A DNA stretch of 64,000 nucleotides from DASVVT01 sp036386415 (GTDB lineage Bacteria; Acidobacteriota; Blastocatellia; Pyrinomonadales; Pyrinomonadaceae): positions 1 to 64,000 of the forward strand of contig DASVVT010000040.1 of the NCBI GenBank assembly GCA_036386415.1, written 5' to 3'. This document shows positions 1 through 7,791 of the stretch, piece by piece. Position 1 is the first letter of the stretch, and every line of letters begins with the position of its first letter. Under the pieces are notes generated by a model, which had not been told where the DNA came from, ran no database searches, and worked only from the letters and a program-made list of their open reading frames with translations. The position numbers and the translations under genes were made by a program.

Positions 1-1005
1 GCAGGGCACAGGATGGAAATACTCGCGCTTGAACCAGCCCGTCTGCTCTTCGATGAGTTGGTGCACTTCGGGCATGGTGAGACGGTGACCGGCGGGGCTG
101 CCGTGATACTGGTCGCCGCCGTCGCCCGTGTGCGCCATCGGCTGGATGACGATGCTCGACACCTGTTCGAGTTCGAGTCCCAACTCGATGAGCGCGCCGA
201 GTTCGTCACTGTTGTCGCCTTTCGAGACCGTCGGAACCAGCACCGTCGGGATGTCCAGTTCCTTGATGACCTCAAGGCATCTCATCTTCATGTCAATCAG
301 CTCAACGCCGCGCGTCTTCGGGTAAACGCCCGCGCGCAGTGTGTCGAACTGTAGCGAGGCATACATGCCACCGGCCTTGAATCGTTCGGCGAACTCTCGA
401 TTATTGGCGATGCGACGCCCGTGCGTAGAGATGAGCAGGCGTTTGATCTTGCCCTGATGTGGCCCGCGCAGCACGTAGTCGCAGAAGTCGAAAAAGAGCG
501 GATGAAGGGTCGGCTCGCCGCCCGAAAGCAGCATGATGGGAAGCTCGCCTTCTGCGGCAACGAGGTGATCCACGCCGCGCTTGAACTCTTCCATCGTCAT
601 CGAATAGCGCTGCTGGTTACGCACGATGCAGACGGGACAGGTGAGATCGCAAACGTCATTGATCTCGAAGATGGGAGAGCAGGTGTGTTGGAGGTGGTCT
701 TCACACAGCCCGCAGTCCAGAGGGCAACCGTGTTCGACCTTCGTCGAGAAATTGAGCGGCATCGTGCCGGGCTTCGTGTAGGAGAGTGATTTGACGTAAT
801 ACTCGGCGTCGCTGGAAATCTCGACTTCAAAGAAACCGTGTTGCGGACATTTCTTCTGCATCCACACGCGGTCTTCGCGCAAGACTATGTGCGCGTCAAT
901 GAGTTTCTTGCAGTGCGGGCAGATCGAGCGCGTGTAGGAAAAGAAGGCTGCGTCTCTATCCTTTTTAACTAGAGGAGCTTCAAACAGAGAGTTAAGTGGT
1001 ATCAC
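1..1005 (-). CDS. Radical SAM protein, tetraether-lipid-synthase (Tes)-like, partial
   Basis: The reading frame is open to the window edge, so the C-terminus is missing (335 codons seen). I chose the GTG at 1005 because AAGGAGAG lies just upstream. The N-terminal ~100 residues hold cysteine motifs (CPHC, CPQHG, and HGCPLDCGLCEDH) typical of zinc-bearing N-termini in the Tes-like branch. The 4Fe-4S/SAM motif CDLTCPVC (CxxxCxxC) follows, then LLSGGEPTLHP, the usual GGE motif of radical SAM barrels. Family knowledge: archaeal Tes joins lipid chains by a radical C-C coupling, and bacterial relatives are linked to membrane-spanning or ether lipids. The substrate here is inferred only. The ketoacyl-synthase-like and reductase genes upstream on the same strand would fit a lipid role, but a 161-bp gap separates them. 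Confidence 0.8.
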   Translation of the reverse strand, partial: MIPLNSLFEAPLVKKDRDAAFFSYTRSICPHCKKLIDAHIVLREDRVWMQKKCPQHGFFEVEISSDAEYYVKSLSYTKPGTMPLNFSTKVEHGCPLDCGLCEDHLQHTCSPIFEINDVCDLTCPVCIVRNQQRYSMTMEEFKRGVDHLVAAEGELPIMLLSGGEPTLHPLFFDFCDYVLRGPHQGKIKRLLISTHGRRIANNREFAERFKAGGMYASLQFDTLRAGVYPKTRGVELIDMKMRCLEVIKELDIPTVLVPTVSKGDNSDELGALIELGLELEQVSSIVIQPMAHTGDGGDQYHGSPAGHRLTMPEVHQLIEEQTGWFKREYFHPVPC

Positions 1006-1166
1006 GGATGCTCTCCTTGTAAGAAACAGCTTCACCAGGCAAGGCTAAGAAGCTAGTGAGAAAGGGCGTGAGCGAAATTCAGATAAGCTCACCGAAGTCA
1101 AGCAAAAGCGACAAAGTAACACCGGAATTCTAATCCGTTTTCGATAATAGTCAATGAAAATCCGGC

Positions 1167-1952
1167 TCAGGCGAGAGTGCCCCCGTCAAGAAAGAGAACC
1201 GCGCCGTTCACGTAGGTGTTGCGCCTTGAGCCGAGCCATGCAACGACCTCCCCGCACTCGGCGGGCTGACCGAAGCGTGAGAGTGCGCAGGCGTCGAGGT
1301 AACGCTTCTGATGATGCTCTGGAATCGTAGAGCGCAATCCGCCCTCGAAGATACCGGCAGCGATGGCGTTGACGAGCACGCCGTACGGGCCGACTTCGTG
1401 GGCAAGACTGCGCGTCAAGCCTTCGAGCGCCCCCTTGCTCGCAGCATAATGAACCGGCCCGGCAATAGAGCGCGAGCCTGTGATGGAACTGATATTGACG
1501 ATGCGTCCGTACTTCTGTCGAATCATGCCGCGCACGGCGGCACGGCACATGCGGAAAGCGGCGAACAGGTTAAGCTCCATGAGGTCTGCAAAATCATCAT
1601 CGTCAAGAAGAATAAACGGCACAGCCTCACTGAACGCCGCGTTGTTGACCAGCGCATCCACAGCCCCCCAGGTTTCTTCAACCGCCGCGACGACCCGCTG
1701 CGCCGCTTCACGCTCGCGCAGATCAGCCTGAATCGTCAGGCACTCACCCCCGAAGCGACGCACCATGGCCTCTGTAGCTTCTGCCCCGGAGCTATTTGCA
1801 TTCCATGTAAAAGCTACCTGCGCCCCTTCGCGGGCCGCGACCGCACAGATGCCTTGACCCAATCCGCCCGAGCCGCCGGTCACGAGCACGCGCAATCCAT
1901 CCATCAGCCGGACGCCTTGCGTTTCAGTCATTCCATTCGACTGCTCGATCAT
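1167..1952 (-). CDS. Short-chain dehydrogenase/reductase, FabG-like
   Basis: A classical SDR of about 260 residues. Visible motifs are the Rossmann glycine motif TGGSGGLG near the N-terminus, NNAA, the catalytic serine in NISSITGS, and YAASK with catalytic Tyr and Lys. The C-terminus ends in LFLDGGTLA, as in FabG-type 3-oxoacyl-ACP reductases, where it reads vDGG. It likely reduces a keto group with NAD(P)H. It overlaps the end of the ketoacyl-synthase-like gene, so the two are probably translationally coupled. Starts at 1958 (GTG), 1952, 1931 and 1904 are all possible; 1952 has the best purine-rich site (GGGGGTGG) before it. The substrate is unknown. Confidence 0.85.
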   Translation of the reverse strand: MIEQSNGMTETQGVRLMDGLRVLVTGGSGGLGQGICAVAAREGAQVAFTWNANSSGAEATEAMVRRFGGECLTIQADLREREAAQRVVAAVEETWGAVDALVNNAAFSEAVPFILLDDDDFADLMELNLFAAFRMCRAAVRGMIRQKYGRIVNISSITGSRSIAGPVHYAASKGALEGLTRSLAHEVGPYGVLVNAIAAGIFEGGLRSTIPEHHQKRYLDACALSRFGQPAECGEVVAWLGSRRNTYVNGAVLFLDGGTLA

Positions 1953-3405
1953 CTCCACCCCCGCGCAGATTTATCTGGCTGACAATAAGCCCGGATTCTT
2001 TGCATGCTCCTATTATTTCCGATGCGGCTCTATCCCCATCCATATTGCCGACCAGACACAAAGCCCCGCCCGTGAAGCCCCAGCAACGCGCGATCAACTG
2101 CGGCACGAAGCCCGGCGTCAACTCAAGCACAGCGCTCGGCAGCATCCTTCCTCCAATACTCGCACGTTCGTCTGGAAGCAACGGCTCGTCCATCCGTACG
2201 ACAAGAATATCAGGAGGAACTTGAGGACGGTAGCGGACGGCTTCCGTCACGACCCGTCGCAGCGTATGGTGCATCAAGCCTCCATGCTCGCACGACGGAT
2301 ACCATCTTTTGGACTGTTGAAGGTGAGGTCTGGCGGATGACCCCACACTGGCCGCCGCACATGCGCCGCTCATCGCACGACACGTGACAAGCACATCGCC
2401 TTCCCTTGCCGAACCATCAAAGAGCGGTCTCCCATCAATAGCCGAGGGGGCAGGCATTGAGAGTGTCGGCAACGGCCTTGTAGGTCTCCACGCCAAGGCT
2501 GCTAAAGCAACTGAGAGCAGACTCGAAGCGCCAAGCGTGTGTCCAAAGTGGGCCAATGGCGTAGCCAGAGGAATAGTCTTGCTGACGGTAGCTCGGAGTG
2601 CTGATAATTCCAACTCGTCGCTTTGAAAGGGACCTGTGCCCTGGCCTAAAATAAGTTTAAGCCTTTCAGGCCGTAGCCCTGACAATATTGCTGAGAGTCC
2701 GTCAAACCCTTCAAGGTCGCTTCCCAGTGTCGGCCCATTCAGACAGGGCGCTCCTTCCGCGTCTGGAACACGAACAAGATGAAGAGCGACGGCTGCTTCG
2801 CCCGGAATAAAACCGATGCTGGTGTGTTGCCACGGCGTCGGCGTGTCACTTAGCACACGTAAGACTTCAAAATTGTCATGGCTCGCCCGCGAGAGAATAT
2901 CTACAGCCAGAACGATCACGTTATCCGAATAGCCCGCGAGCAAAAGTAATTTGGCGATATAGAGAGCTTGTAAGCCTGAGTTGCACGAGGCGCTAAATAC
3001 AGGCCGACTTTTCTTTGCCCAGGTTGTGCCTTTGAGAAGCGCCTCCGTGTCGAAGGCATGACGCCAGATGTCTGGATCAAACCCGGCTGCTGCCCCGTTG
3101 CATGACGCCACTAACAGCGGCGTTCCCGGAGATGGTGTGTTACTGCCGAAGCATTCTTTAAGAGCTTCTCCAGCCAGTGCTGACCAGCGGTCTTTTCCAT
3201 TGAGTAATGGTTCAATCCCAACAGCCTGATATGAACTTTGACATGTGGTCCTTTTGTCGGCGGGCCAGGGTAACTTCGCGGGTGAGCATAGCACCGCTCC
3301 GTTAATAATATCAGAGGCACTGCCTTGCGCTGTGGCTATACCGACGGAGGCGATTGCAACGCTCATACTCAAGGGATCACTTTCAGCTCCACGTGGATCC
3401 ATCAT
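1924..3405 (-). CDS. Beta-ketoacyl synthase-like protein with altered active site
   Basis: A thiolase-fold protein of 493 residues. The nucleophile region SASCNSGLQAL contains a cysteine (about residue 141), as in condensing enzymes. The region matching the HGTGT motif reads GQGTGPFQSD, so the first catalytic histidine is glutamine. The second histidine is present in HFGHTLGASS. About 110 C-terminal residues extend beyond the usual synthase core. Loss of one histidine suggests changed chemistry (acyl transfer or priming, for example) or a partner role like a chain-length factor; this is inference. The start could also be the ATG at 3366, which gives the N-terminus MSVAIASVGIAT typical of the fold. 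It overlaps the SDR gene downstream. Confidence 0.75.
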   Translation of the reverse strand: MMDPRGAESDPLSMSVAIASVGIATAQGSASDIINGAVLCSPAKLPWPADKRTTCQSSYQAVGIEPLLNGKDRWSALAGEALKECFGSNTPSPGTPLLVASCNGAAAGFDPDIWRHAFDTEALLKGTTWAKKSRPVFSASCNSGLQALYIAKLLLLAGYSDNVIVLAVDILSRASHDNFEVLRVLSDTPTPWQHTSIGFIPGEAAVALHLVRVPDAEGAPCLNGPTLGSDLEGFDGLSAILSGLRPERLKLILGQGTGPFQSDELELSALRATVSKTIPLATPLAHFGHTLGASSLLSVALAALAWRPTRPLPTLSMPAPSAIDGRPLFDGSAREGDVLVTCRAMSGACAAASVGSSARPHLQQSKRWYPSCEHGGLMHHTLRRVVTEAVRYRPQVPPDILVVRMDEPLLPDERASIGGRMLPSAVLELTPGFVPQLIARCWGFTGGALCLVGNMDGDRAASEIIGACKESGLIVSQINLRGGGDDRAVEWND

Positions 3406-3520
3406 CTAGCTGTTTTGACGGTTCCGTTGCAAAGATTAATCAAAGATAAAGACGACTGCTAGAAGCTCTACACCTATGCAGCTATCCCGAACAGGATTTC
3501 GATAAACTTCGCCCGGCTAA

Positions 3521-3775
3521 TCACATCACTTGCTGCGGGAGTTTTCGGAACAGCACGAGGAACCGTGCGAAATCATGTTGTGTGCACAGTGACTGGATCT
3601 CCCCGGTCAGCGCACCTAAGTTCTGGAGGATCCTATCGGGGTTTTCGGCGAGCTGATCATGCGGTATCACACTCAGACGGACTCGGATCGATTTCGTCCG
3701 CGCATCAGCGAGTAGTTTTGTCCCGTTTGCCATAAGAAATGCGTAAAGGCGCTCCGTGATGGGATCTCTCAACAT
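3521..3775 (-). CDS. Small hypothetical protein
   Basis: An 84-residue protein I do not recognise. It is basic and probably helical at its ends, with no signal peptide or membrane segment. The sequence AAGGAGA lies about 25 bases before the ATG, which is too far. A start at an in-frame ATT about 15 bases upstream (near 3790) would have normal spacing, so the true N-terminus is uncertain. It stands alone between the ketoacyl-synthase-like gene and the recombinase. A short accessory protein or a spurious frame are both possible. Confidence 0.4.
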   Translation of the reverse strand: MLRDPITERLYAFLMANGTKLLADARTKSIRVRLSVIPHDQLAENPDRILQNLGALTGEIQSLCTQHDFARFLVLFRKLPQQVM

Positions 3776-3955
3776 GCAGGGGCGCTCAATGATAGGTTTC
3801 TCCTTTCGGCTAGAACTATCTGCTAAGTGGAGCCTTATTTTGAGTGGTAATTGAAACTAACCATGCTGGCTAGTACCTTTGGGCCTTGGTTTAGATCCTG
3901 CGGCACCATAGACGCAAGGCTAACATTAGTTTGACCGTACTTCCCTTGTTGCACT

Positions 3956-4930
3956 TTAGCTCTCGTCCTCGTACTGAAGAAAGTTTACAGCATTCTGATC
4001 GAGATTCTCTCTCCCATGATCATACCTCATCACCGTCTTCGGGTCCTTGTGCTTACTCATCATCTGCACTTGCCGATAAGTCTGCCCCATCTCCAGCGCT
4101 CGCGTGATCGCCGTCCTTCGCAAGTCATGTGGTGAGAGATCACCAATCCCGCCAAAGCTGGCCCACCGCTTGACGATGTGCTGTACCATCCTCGTCGAGA
4201 GCGCCTTGTCAAACTGTAGCGTCCGGTAATTAAAATGCGGCTGGAACAGGTAAGGGTCATTGCTGTCGCTGTGCAGCGTCGCCCGGCGCTTAGCATCCAA
4301 CTTGAGATACTCATCAATCGCCTCTTTGACATCACGTGGCAGCGGCCAGACCTCTTCCCTGCCCCCCTTGACCTTGCACCTCAAAGTCCACCGCCCATGA
4401 CTCCACTTGATCGAAGAAGCACGAAGCGCACAGACCTCAGCTACTCTCAAGGAGAGGCGCAGCATCACGAGCATCAGCGCATAATCACGCGCTCCTTCAG
4501 CCTTGGAGCGATCAGGCCCTGTGAGCAAATATCTGACCTCTTTCGTAGTCAGCGCACGCCCGGCAGGCTCTGTCGGCAACTCCGGCGGCTGCACTAGCTT
4601 CGTCGAGGCCGGGTTGAGCAGAACTACTCCAGCCGCCTTCAGGTACTCGAAGAAGGAGCGGATGACGGAGAGTTTGAAGGAGACCGTGGCCGCGCGTTTT
4701 CGATGAGATCGCAGATGGTCACGCCACCGCAGCACGTCATCAGGGACAACTTCTGAAGGGTGCTTACCTGCGACAAACTGGAAGAAGTCGGAGACTGCTC
4801 GGCGGTAAGCGCGGCGTGTCTCTTCAGAGACTGACTTATTGACGAAGGGCGTGGCCGAACGAGGGTCAAAGCGCCTGGGAGCGAGGCTCTGATCCAGTGG
4901 CCTGGAAGCTAATAATTGATCAAGCGTCAT
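3956..4930 (-). CDS. Tyrosine recombinase (XerC/XerD-like integrase)
   Basis: A 324-residue phage-integrase-family protein. Residues about 35-115 form the SAM-like core-binding domain (SEETRRAYRRAVSDFFQFV). The catalytic domain shows the first Arg in LSLRVAEVCAL, Lys in VKGGREEVWPL, the HxxR box in SPHDLRRTAIT, His in SKHKDPKTVMRY, and the nucleophilic Tyr in that last motif. All key residues are present, so it should be active. It probably mobilises or resolves the element formed with the two genes upstream (HTH protein and AAA ATPase, same strand, 289-bp gap). It could also be a free-standing XerC/D paralogue. Confidence 0.92.
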   Translation of the reverse strand: MTLDQLLASRPLDQSLAPRRFDPRSATPFVNKSVSEETRRAYRRAVSDFFQFVAGKHPSEVVPDDVLRWRDHLRSHRKRAATVSFKLSVIRSFFEYLKAAGVVLLNPASTKLVQPPELPTEPAGRALTTKEVRYLLTGPDRSKAEGARDYALMLVMLRLSLRVAEVCALRASSIKWSHGRWTLRCKVKGGREEVWPLPRDVKEAIDEYLKLDAKRRATLHSDSNDPYLFQPHFNYRTLQFDKALSTRMVQHIVKRWASFGGIGDLSPHDLRRTAITRALEMGQTYRQVQMMSKHKDPKTVMRYDHGRENLDQNAVNFLQYEDES

Positions 4931-5219
4931 GAGAGGAAAGCCTCTCTAGGGAAATTTAAGAGCCAGAACGCCGATAATGATGGCTTAATAGTCAAATCCT
5001 GTCAATGATTTCCTTCCGAAAAGATGCATTATCGGAATTGCCGTGAGAGACTAAAAACAACGTTTTTTAATTTGCGGTTTGGCTAAACTTTTGAGTATGA
5101 AACTTTGTGTGAAACCAAACCCGAGAGTCACCCTTTTCTAGGTAGAGAGGGACACATTCGACAGGGTAAAAGTTGCTCATTTTCAATTTGGTGATCGTCT
5201 TGGGGGACTCTGGCTATGA
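4931..5219. other. Intergenic stretch in front of recombinase
   Basis: AT-richer than its surroundings. No coding frame with a credible start was found. It probably holds the recombinase promoter and possibly its recombination site, but I could not recognise core-type inverted repeats here. Confidence 0.3.
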
Positions 5220-6248
5220 TTAACCTTTCCCTTCCCGCGCTAGATTTTCATGTCTACATTTGGCTACCCCGCCCGCGAGACCGTTCGGGTAATAAAACCC
5301 CCTGCCCTGACAATCCGGGCATTGTGAAGCTTCGAGTTGAGTCGAGGTGATCGGGTTAAGGAATCTTTCGATCAACTCATCAGCCTCGCCCGTTCGATGA
5401 ATGGTAGTGGCGTAGCCCCCTGGATTGTTGATGCCCTGCCCTGTGGATCGCAGGTGTTCGGCAAACCTCCGGCATTCTTCGATCGTGAATTTGGAACCCA
5501 CACGCACACCCGCCGCAGGCTCCTGTGTTTGTGTGTTTTCTTTTTGTGTATTTACTTTATTGGGTTCGGTTTCCGAACCCCCTGCGGAATCCGAACCCCC
5601 TGCGGTTTTCGCACCCCCTGCGGTTTTCGTTGCCACTAGTCGCGGCAGGAGTACCTCAAAAGTGATTCCCCTTTCCGATTGAATTTTATTGGCCAGATCC
5701 ACACTCAAACGCTTGATTAGCTTACGCTGCTCAAGGTCCCTGAGGAAGATGCGAATCTGCGTTTCGCTGATATTACAGGCACTTGCGAGCTTCGGGAGGG
5801 AGACGTGGCACGTGTTTGATCCGAATCCGGCCGAAAGGCGGTAAAGTCTCATCAGTACAACCTGGCAGCCCGGTTTGAGTGTCGGAAGTATCCGGTCCGT
5901 GATTTCATGTGGGGTACGCAAGTGCGGCGCGTCAGCTGGCAGCAGGGCAGCCCCCTTGGTTTTCGCAGGGGCTGCGGATTCCGCAGCCGGTGCGTTTCGC
6001 AGGGGCTGGCCGGTTCGATTCGCACCGGCTGCGGAATCCGCAGGGGCTATGGTTTTCGCAGGGGGTGTGGAAACGACAGGGGGTGTGATATCCGATGCGG
6101 GTGCGGATTTCGCGGCCGGTGCGGTTTCCGCAGGGGCTGTTTCGGCCATGCGCTCACGTTGTCGCTCTTTTTCTTCGTGAGCGAGACGCTCTTTTTCCAG
6201 CCGTAAGATAGCGGCCAAGCCACCCGTCTTAGGCTTGATGTTACTGCT
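5220..6248 (-). CDS. Winged-helix/HTH protein with 18-nt coding repeats and C-terminal cysteine cluster
   Basis: The start at 6248 (ATGAGCAGTAA) overlaps the stop of the ATPase gene, which indicates coupling. The N-terminal ~35 residues are charged. Then comes a low-complexity Ala/Pro region made of hexapeptide repeats such as APAETA, followed by a winged-helix-like domain (LPKLASACNISETQIRIFLRDLEQRKLIKRL) of the sort found in replication-initiation and plasmid proteins. A second short repeat block (AKTAGG, SDSAGG) and a terminal CPDCQGRGFYYP...CRH cluster, probably a zinc knuckle, follow. The function is unknown. With the ATPase and recombinase it may handle DNA of a mobile element. Confidence 0.75.
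   Translation of the reverse strand, partial: SSNIKPKTGGLAAILRLEKERLAHEEKERQRERMAETAPAETAPAAKSAPASDITPPVVSTPPAKTIAPADSAAGANRTGQPLRNAPAAESAAPAKTKGAALLPADAPHLRTPHEITDRILPTLKPGCQVVLMRLYRLSAGFGSNTCHVSLPKLASACNISETQIRIFLRDLEQRKLIKRLSVDLANKIQSERGITFEVLLPRLVATKTAGGAKTAGGSDSAGGSETEPNKVNTQKENTQTQEPAAGVRVGSKFTIEECRRFAEHLRSTGQGINNPGGYATTIHRTGEADELIERFLNPITSTQLEASQCPDCQGRGFYYPNGLAGGVAKCRHENLAREGKG
5577..5632. repeat. 18-nt tandem repeat, three units
   Basis: On the + strand the unit reads CCCCCTGCGGAATCCGAA with variants. It repeats at an 18-nt period inside the HTH gene and encodes hexapeptides (AKTAGG, SDSAGG). It is related, in inverted orientation, to the longer block at 5965-6150. Confidence 0.8.
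5965..6150. repeat. 18-nt degenerate repeat array, about ten units
   Basis: Units on the minus strand read like GCCCCTGCGGAAACCGCA, with an 18-nt period and several variants. Some contain a 13-mer palindrome such as TGCGGAATCCGCA. They encode APAETA-type hexapeptides in the N-terminal half of the HTH protein. The same unit appears inverted at 5577-5632. Confidence 0.8.
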
Positions 6249-7074
6249 CATCTTCGGCCTCACCATCGGCTTCGAGCTGCATCTCGGCATAGGCGGTGTC
6301 GATTAGCTCCACCGACACATTGTCCATGCGCGCAAGTTTAGCCATCTCGAAAGCAATTGCGCACAGACGCAAGGTGGCTCGGGGAATACCGCCCGTGAGC
6401 GCGTAAAGCTTGTCAATCGATTCAGGAGGAAAGGGGTTCTTGATCTTGCGGAGCTTACAGCGGTGCTCAACCATTCCGCTCAGCTCGTCGGGAGCCAGCG
6501 GCGAAAGCACGCTCGGTGCCACTAGTCGGCTGTAGAGTGCCTTCTGTTGGGGGGCGAGTAATTTGTTGCGCAGCTCGATCTGCCCGGCCAGCACGACTTG
6601 GATCAGCTTCGACTCGTCCGTTTCATAATTGAGTAGGGCACGGACAAGTTCCAGGATGCCTGGAGTCAGGTTTTGGGCCTCGTCAATGAAGAGGACGACG
6701 TTGCGCGCTGCCGCGTACTGCTCGCCCAGCCAACCTTCCAACTCGCGCTGCTGCGCTTGGGCGCTCCGCCGCAGTGGAATGCCGGCGGCAGTGCAGATGT
6801 GTGTTAAGAAAGCGTACTCGGTCTTGAAGCTGGGGGAGGGAATTAGTATCGAAAGCGTATCATCGCTGGCGTCATAATCCGAGTGGAGGTAGCGCACAAC
6901 GCTCGTCTTGCCGAGGCCCGGCTCCCCCAGGATCACACTGAAACCCTGCCTTTCGTCCACCGTAAATCTGACCCGAAAGATTACGGCCTCAAGAGCCGGA
7001 GTTAAATAGAGACCCGTTGGTGATGGGCTGATTGAGAAAGGTGTTTTAACCCTCTTGCGGGGCATAGGTTCCAT
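6241..7074 (-). CDS. ExeA/TniB-like AAA ATPase
   Basis: A 277-residue ATPase. Walker A is GEPGLGKTS (about residues 49-57) and Walker B with the ExeA-type extension is VVLFIDEAQN. The order of motifs and length match the GspA/ExeA AAA family, which also includes transposition ATPases (TniB, IstB-like). The acidic tail ends GEAEDEQ. It is the first gene of a leftward pair with the HTH protein (8-nt overlap) and lies two genes from a tyrosine recombinase. That context favours a DNA-mobility role over type II secretion. A perfect palindrome 62 bp upstream may be its operator. Confidence 0.85.
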   Translation of the reverse strand: MEPMPRKRVKTPFSISPSPTGLYLTPALEAVIFRVRFTVDERQGFSVILGEPGLGKTSVVRYLHSDYDASDDTLSILIPSPSFKTEYAFLTHICTAAGIPLRRSAQAQQRELEGWLGEQYAAARNVVLFIDEAQNLTPGILELVRALLNYETDESKLIQVVLAGQIELRNKLLAPQQKALYSRLVAPSVLSPLAPDELSGMVEHRCKLRKIKNPFPPESIDKLYALTGGIPRATLRLCAIAFEMAKLARMDNVSVELIDTAYAEMQLEADGEAEDEQ

Positions 7075-7135
7075 AGCTAACGCCTTATAGCATCATTAGA
7101 ACCAACAAACAACAGAAAAATATCATTCGGAGAAG

Positions 7136-7153
7136 GGAATTAACGTTAATTCC
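7136..7153. promoter_or_regulatory. Perfect 18-bp palindrome upstream of ATPase operon
   Basis: GGAATTAACGTTAATTCC is a perfect palindrome between the ATPase start (7074) and the HigA-like gene end (7237). Position and symmetry suggest an operator for a dimeric regulator; which one is unknown. Confidence 0.5.
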
Positions 7154-7236
7154 ATATGAGGCAAGAAGAATAGAAGATGCCTTAGCAGCAATTTAAGAGT
7201 ATAGAGGGTTAAAAGCCTGTGAAGATTCTTCCAATA

Positions 7237-7542
7237 TTATGTTGCCCTGAGCGGTTTGATTCGCTCATATTCTGCCCCGTTAGTTTCTAATGCGTCCCAG
7301 AGATCAACGTCCTGCTGAAGACCCAGCCACTTGGGAGACGTACCCAGAGCGCACGCCAGGCGGTGCGCCGTGTCTACGGTGACTGGACGCTTCTCCTGCA
7401 AAATCTCATTGACGGTGCGCCGCGACACCCCGAGCGTACGCGCAAATTCGCCCTGCGTGATGTTCAGCGCCGGAATAACGTCTTCCCTTAAAACCTCGCC
7501 CGGATGAGTCGGGCGCCGCTTTCTTCCATTCAACATAAACAT
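7237..7542 (-). CDS. higA: HigA-family antitoxin (orphan)
   Basis: About 101 residues with a Xre-type helix-turn-helix. HPGEVLREDVIPALNITQGEFARTL and GVSRRTVNEILQ are the signature of HigA/VapI addiction-module antitoxins. The start at 7542 is preceded closely by GTGGGGA; the longer frame from 7557 is less likely. A HigB toxin normally sits directly upstream. I translated the 150 bases upstream on this strand and found only a ~20-codon frame with no RelE/HigB features, so this copy is an orphan. It may act as a stand-alone repressor. Confidence 0.85.
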   Translation of the reverse strand: MFMLNGRKRRPTHPGEVLREDVIPALNITQGEFARTLGVSRRTVNEILQEKRPVTVDTAHRLACALGTSPKWLGLQQDVDLWDALETNGAEYERIKPLRAT

Positions 7543-7791
7543 TCCCCACTCTTTCAATTTCTGAAAATGTCCGTGAACTCCTTAACTAGAGTGTGTCCAC
7601 TCAAGAAAATGGATTGCGTATCCAGTACGCGCTTTTTCATGGACAGGCTTGTGAATAAAGATTAAAATTCGCGACATTTAGGCTTTAATTACTGCTTGAA
7701 CAACCAGCGCTGTGACCTGTGGGGAACTTTTTCTGTAAATTATTTGCCTATGGTCAGTGTGCGTGCAGCTTTTCGAACAAGGGAGGCGTTG

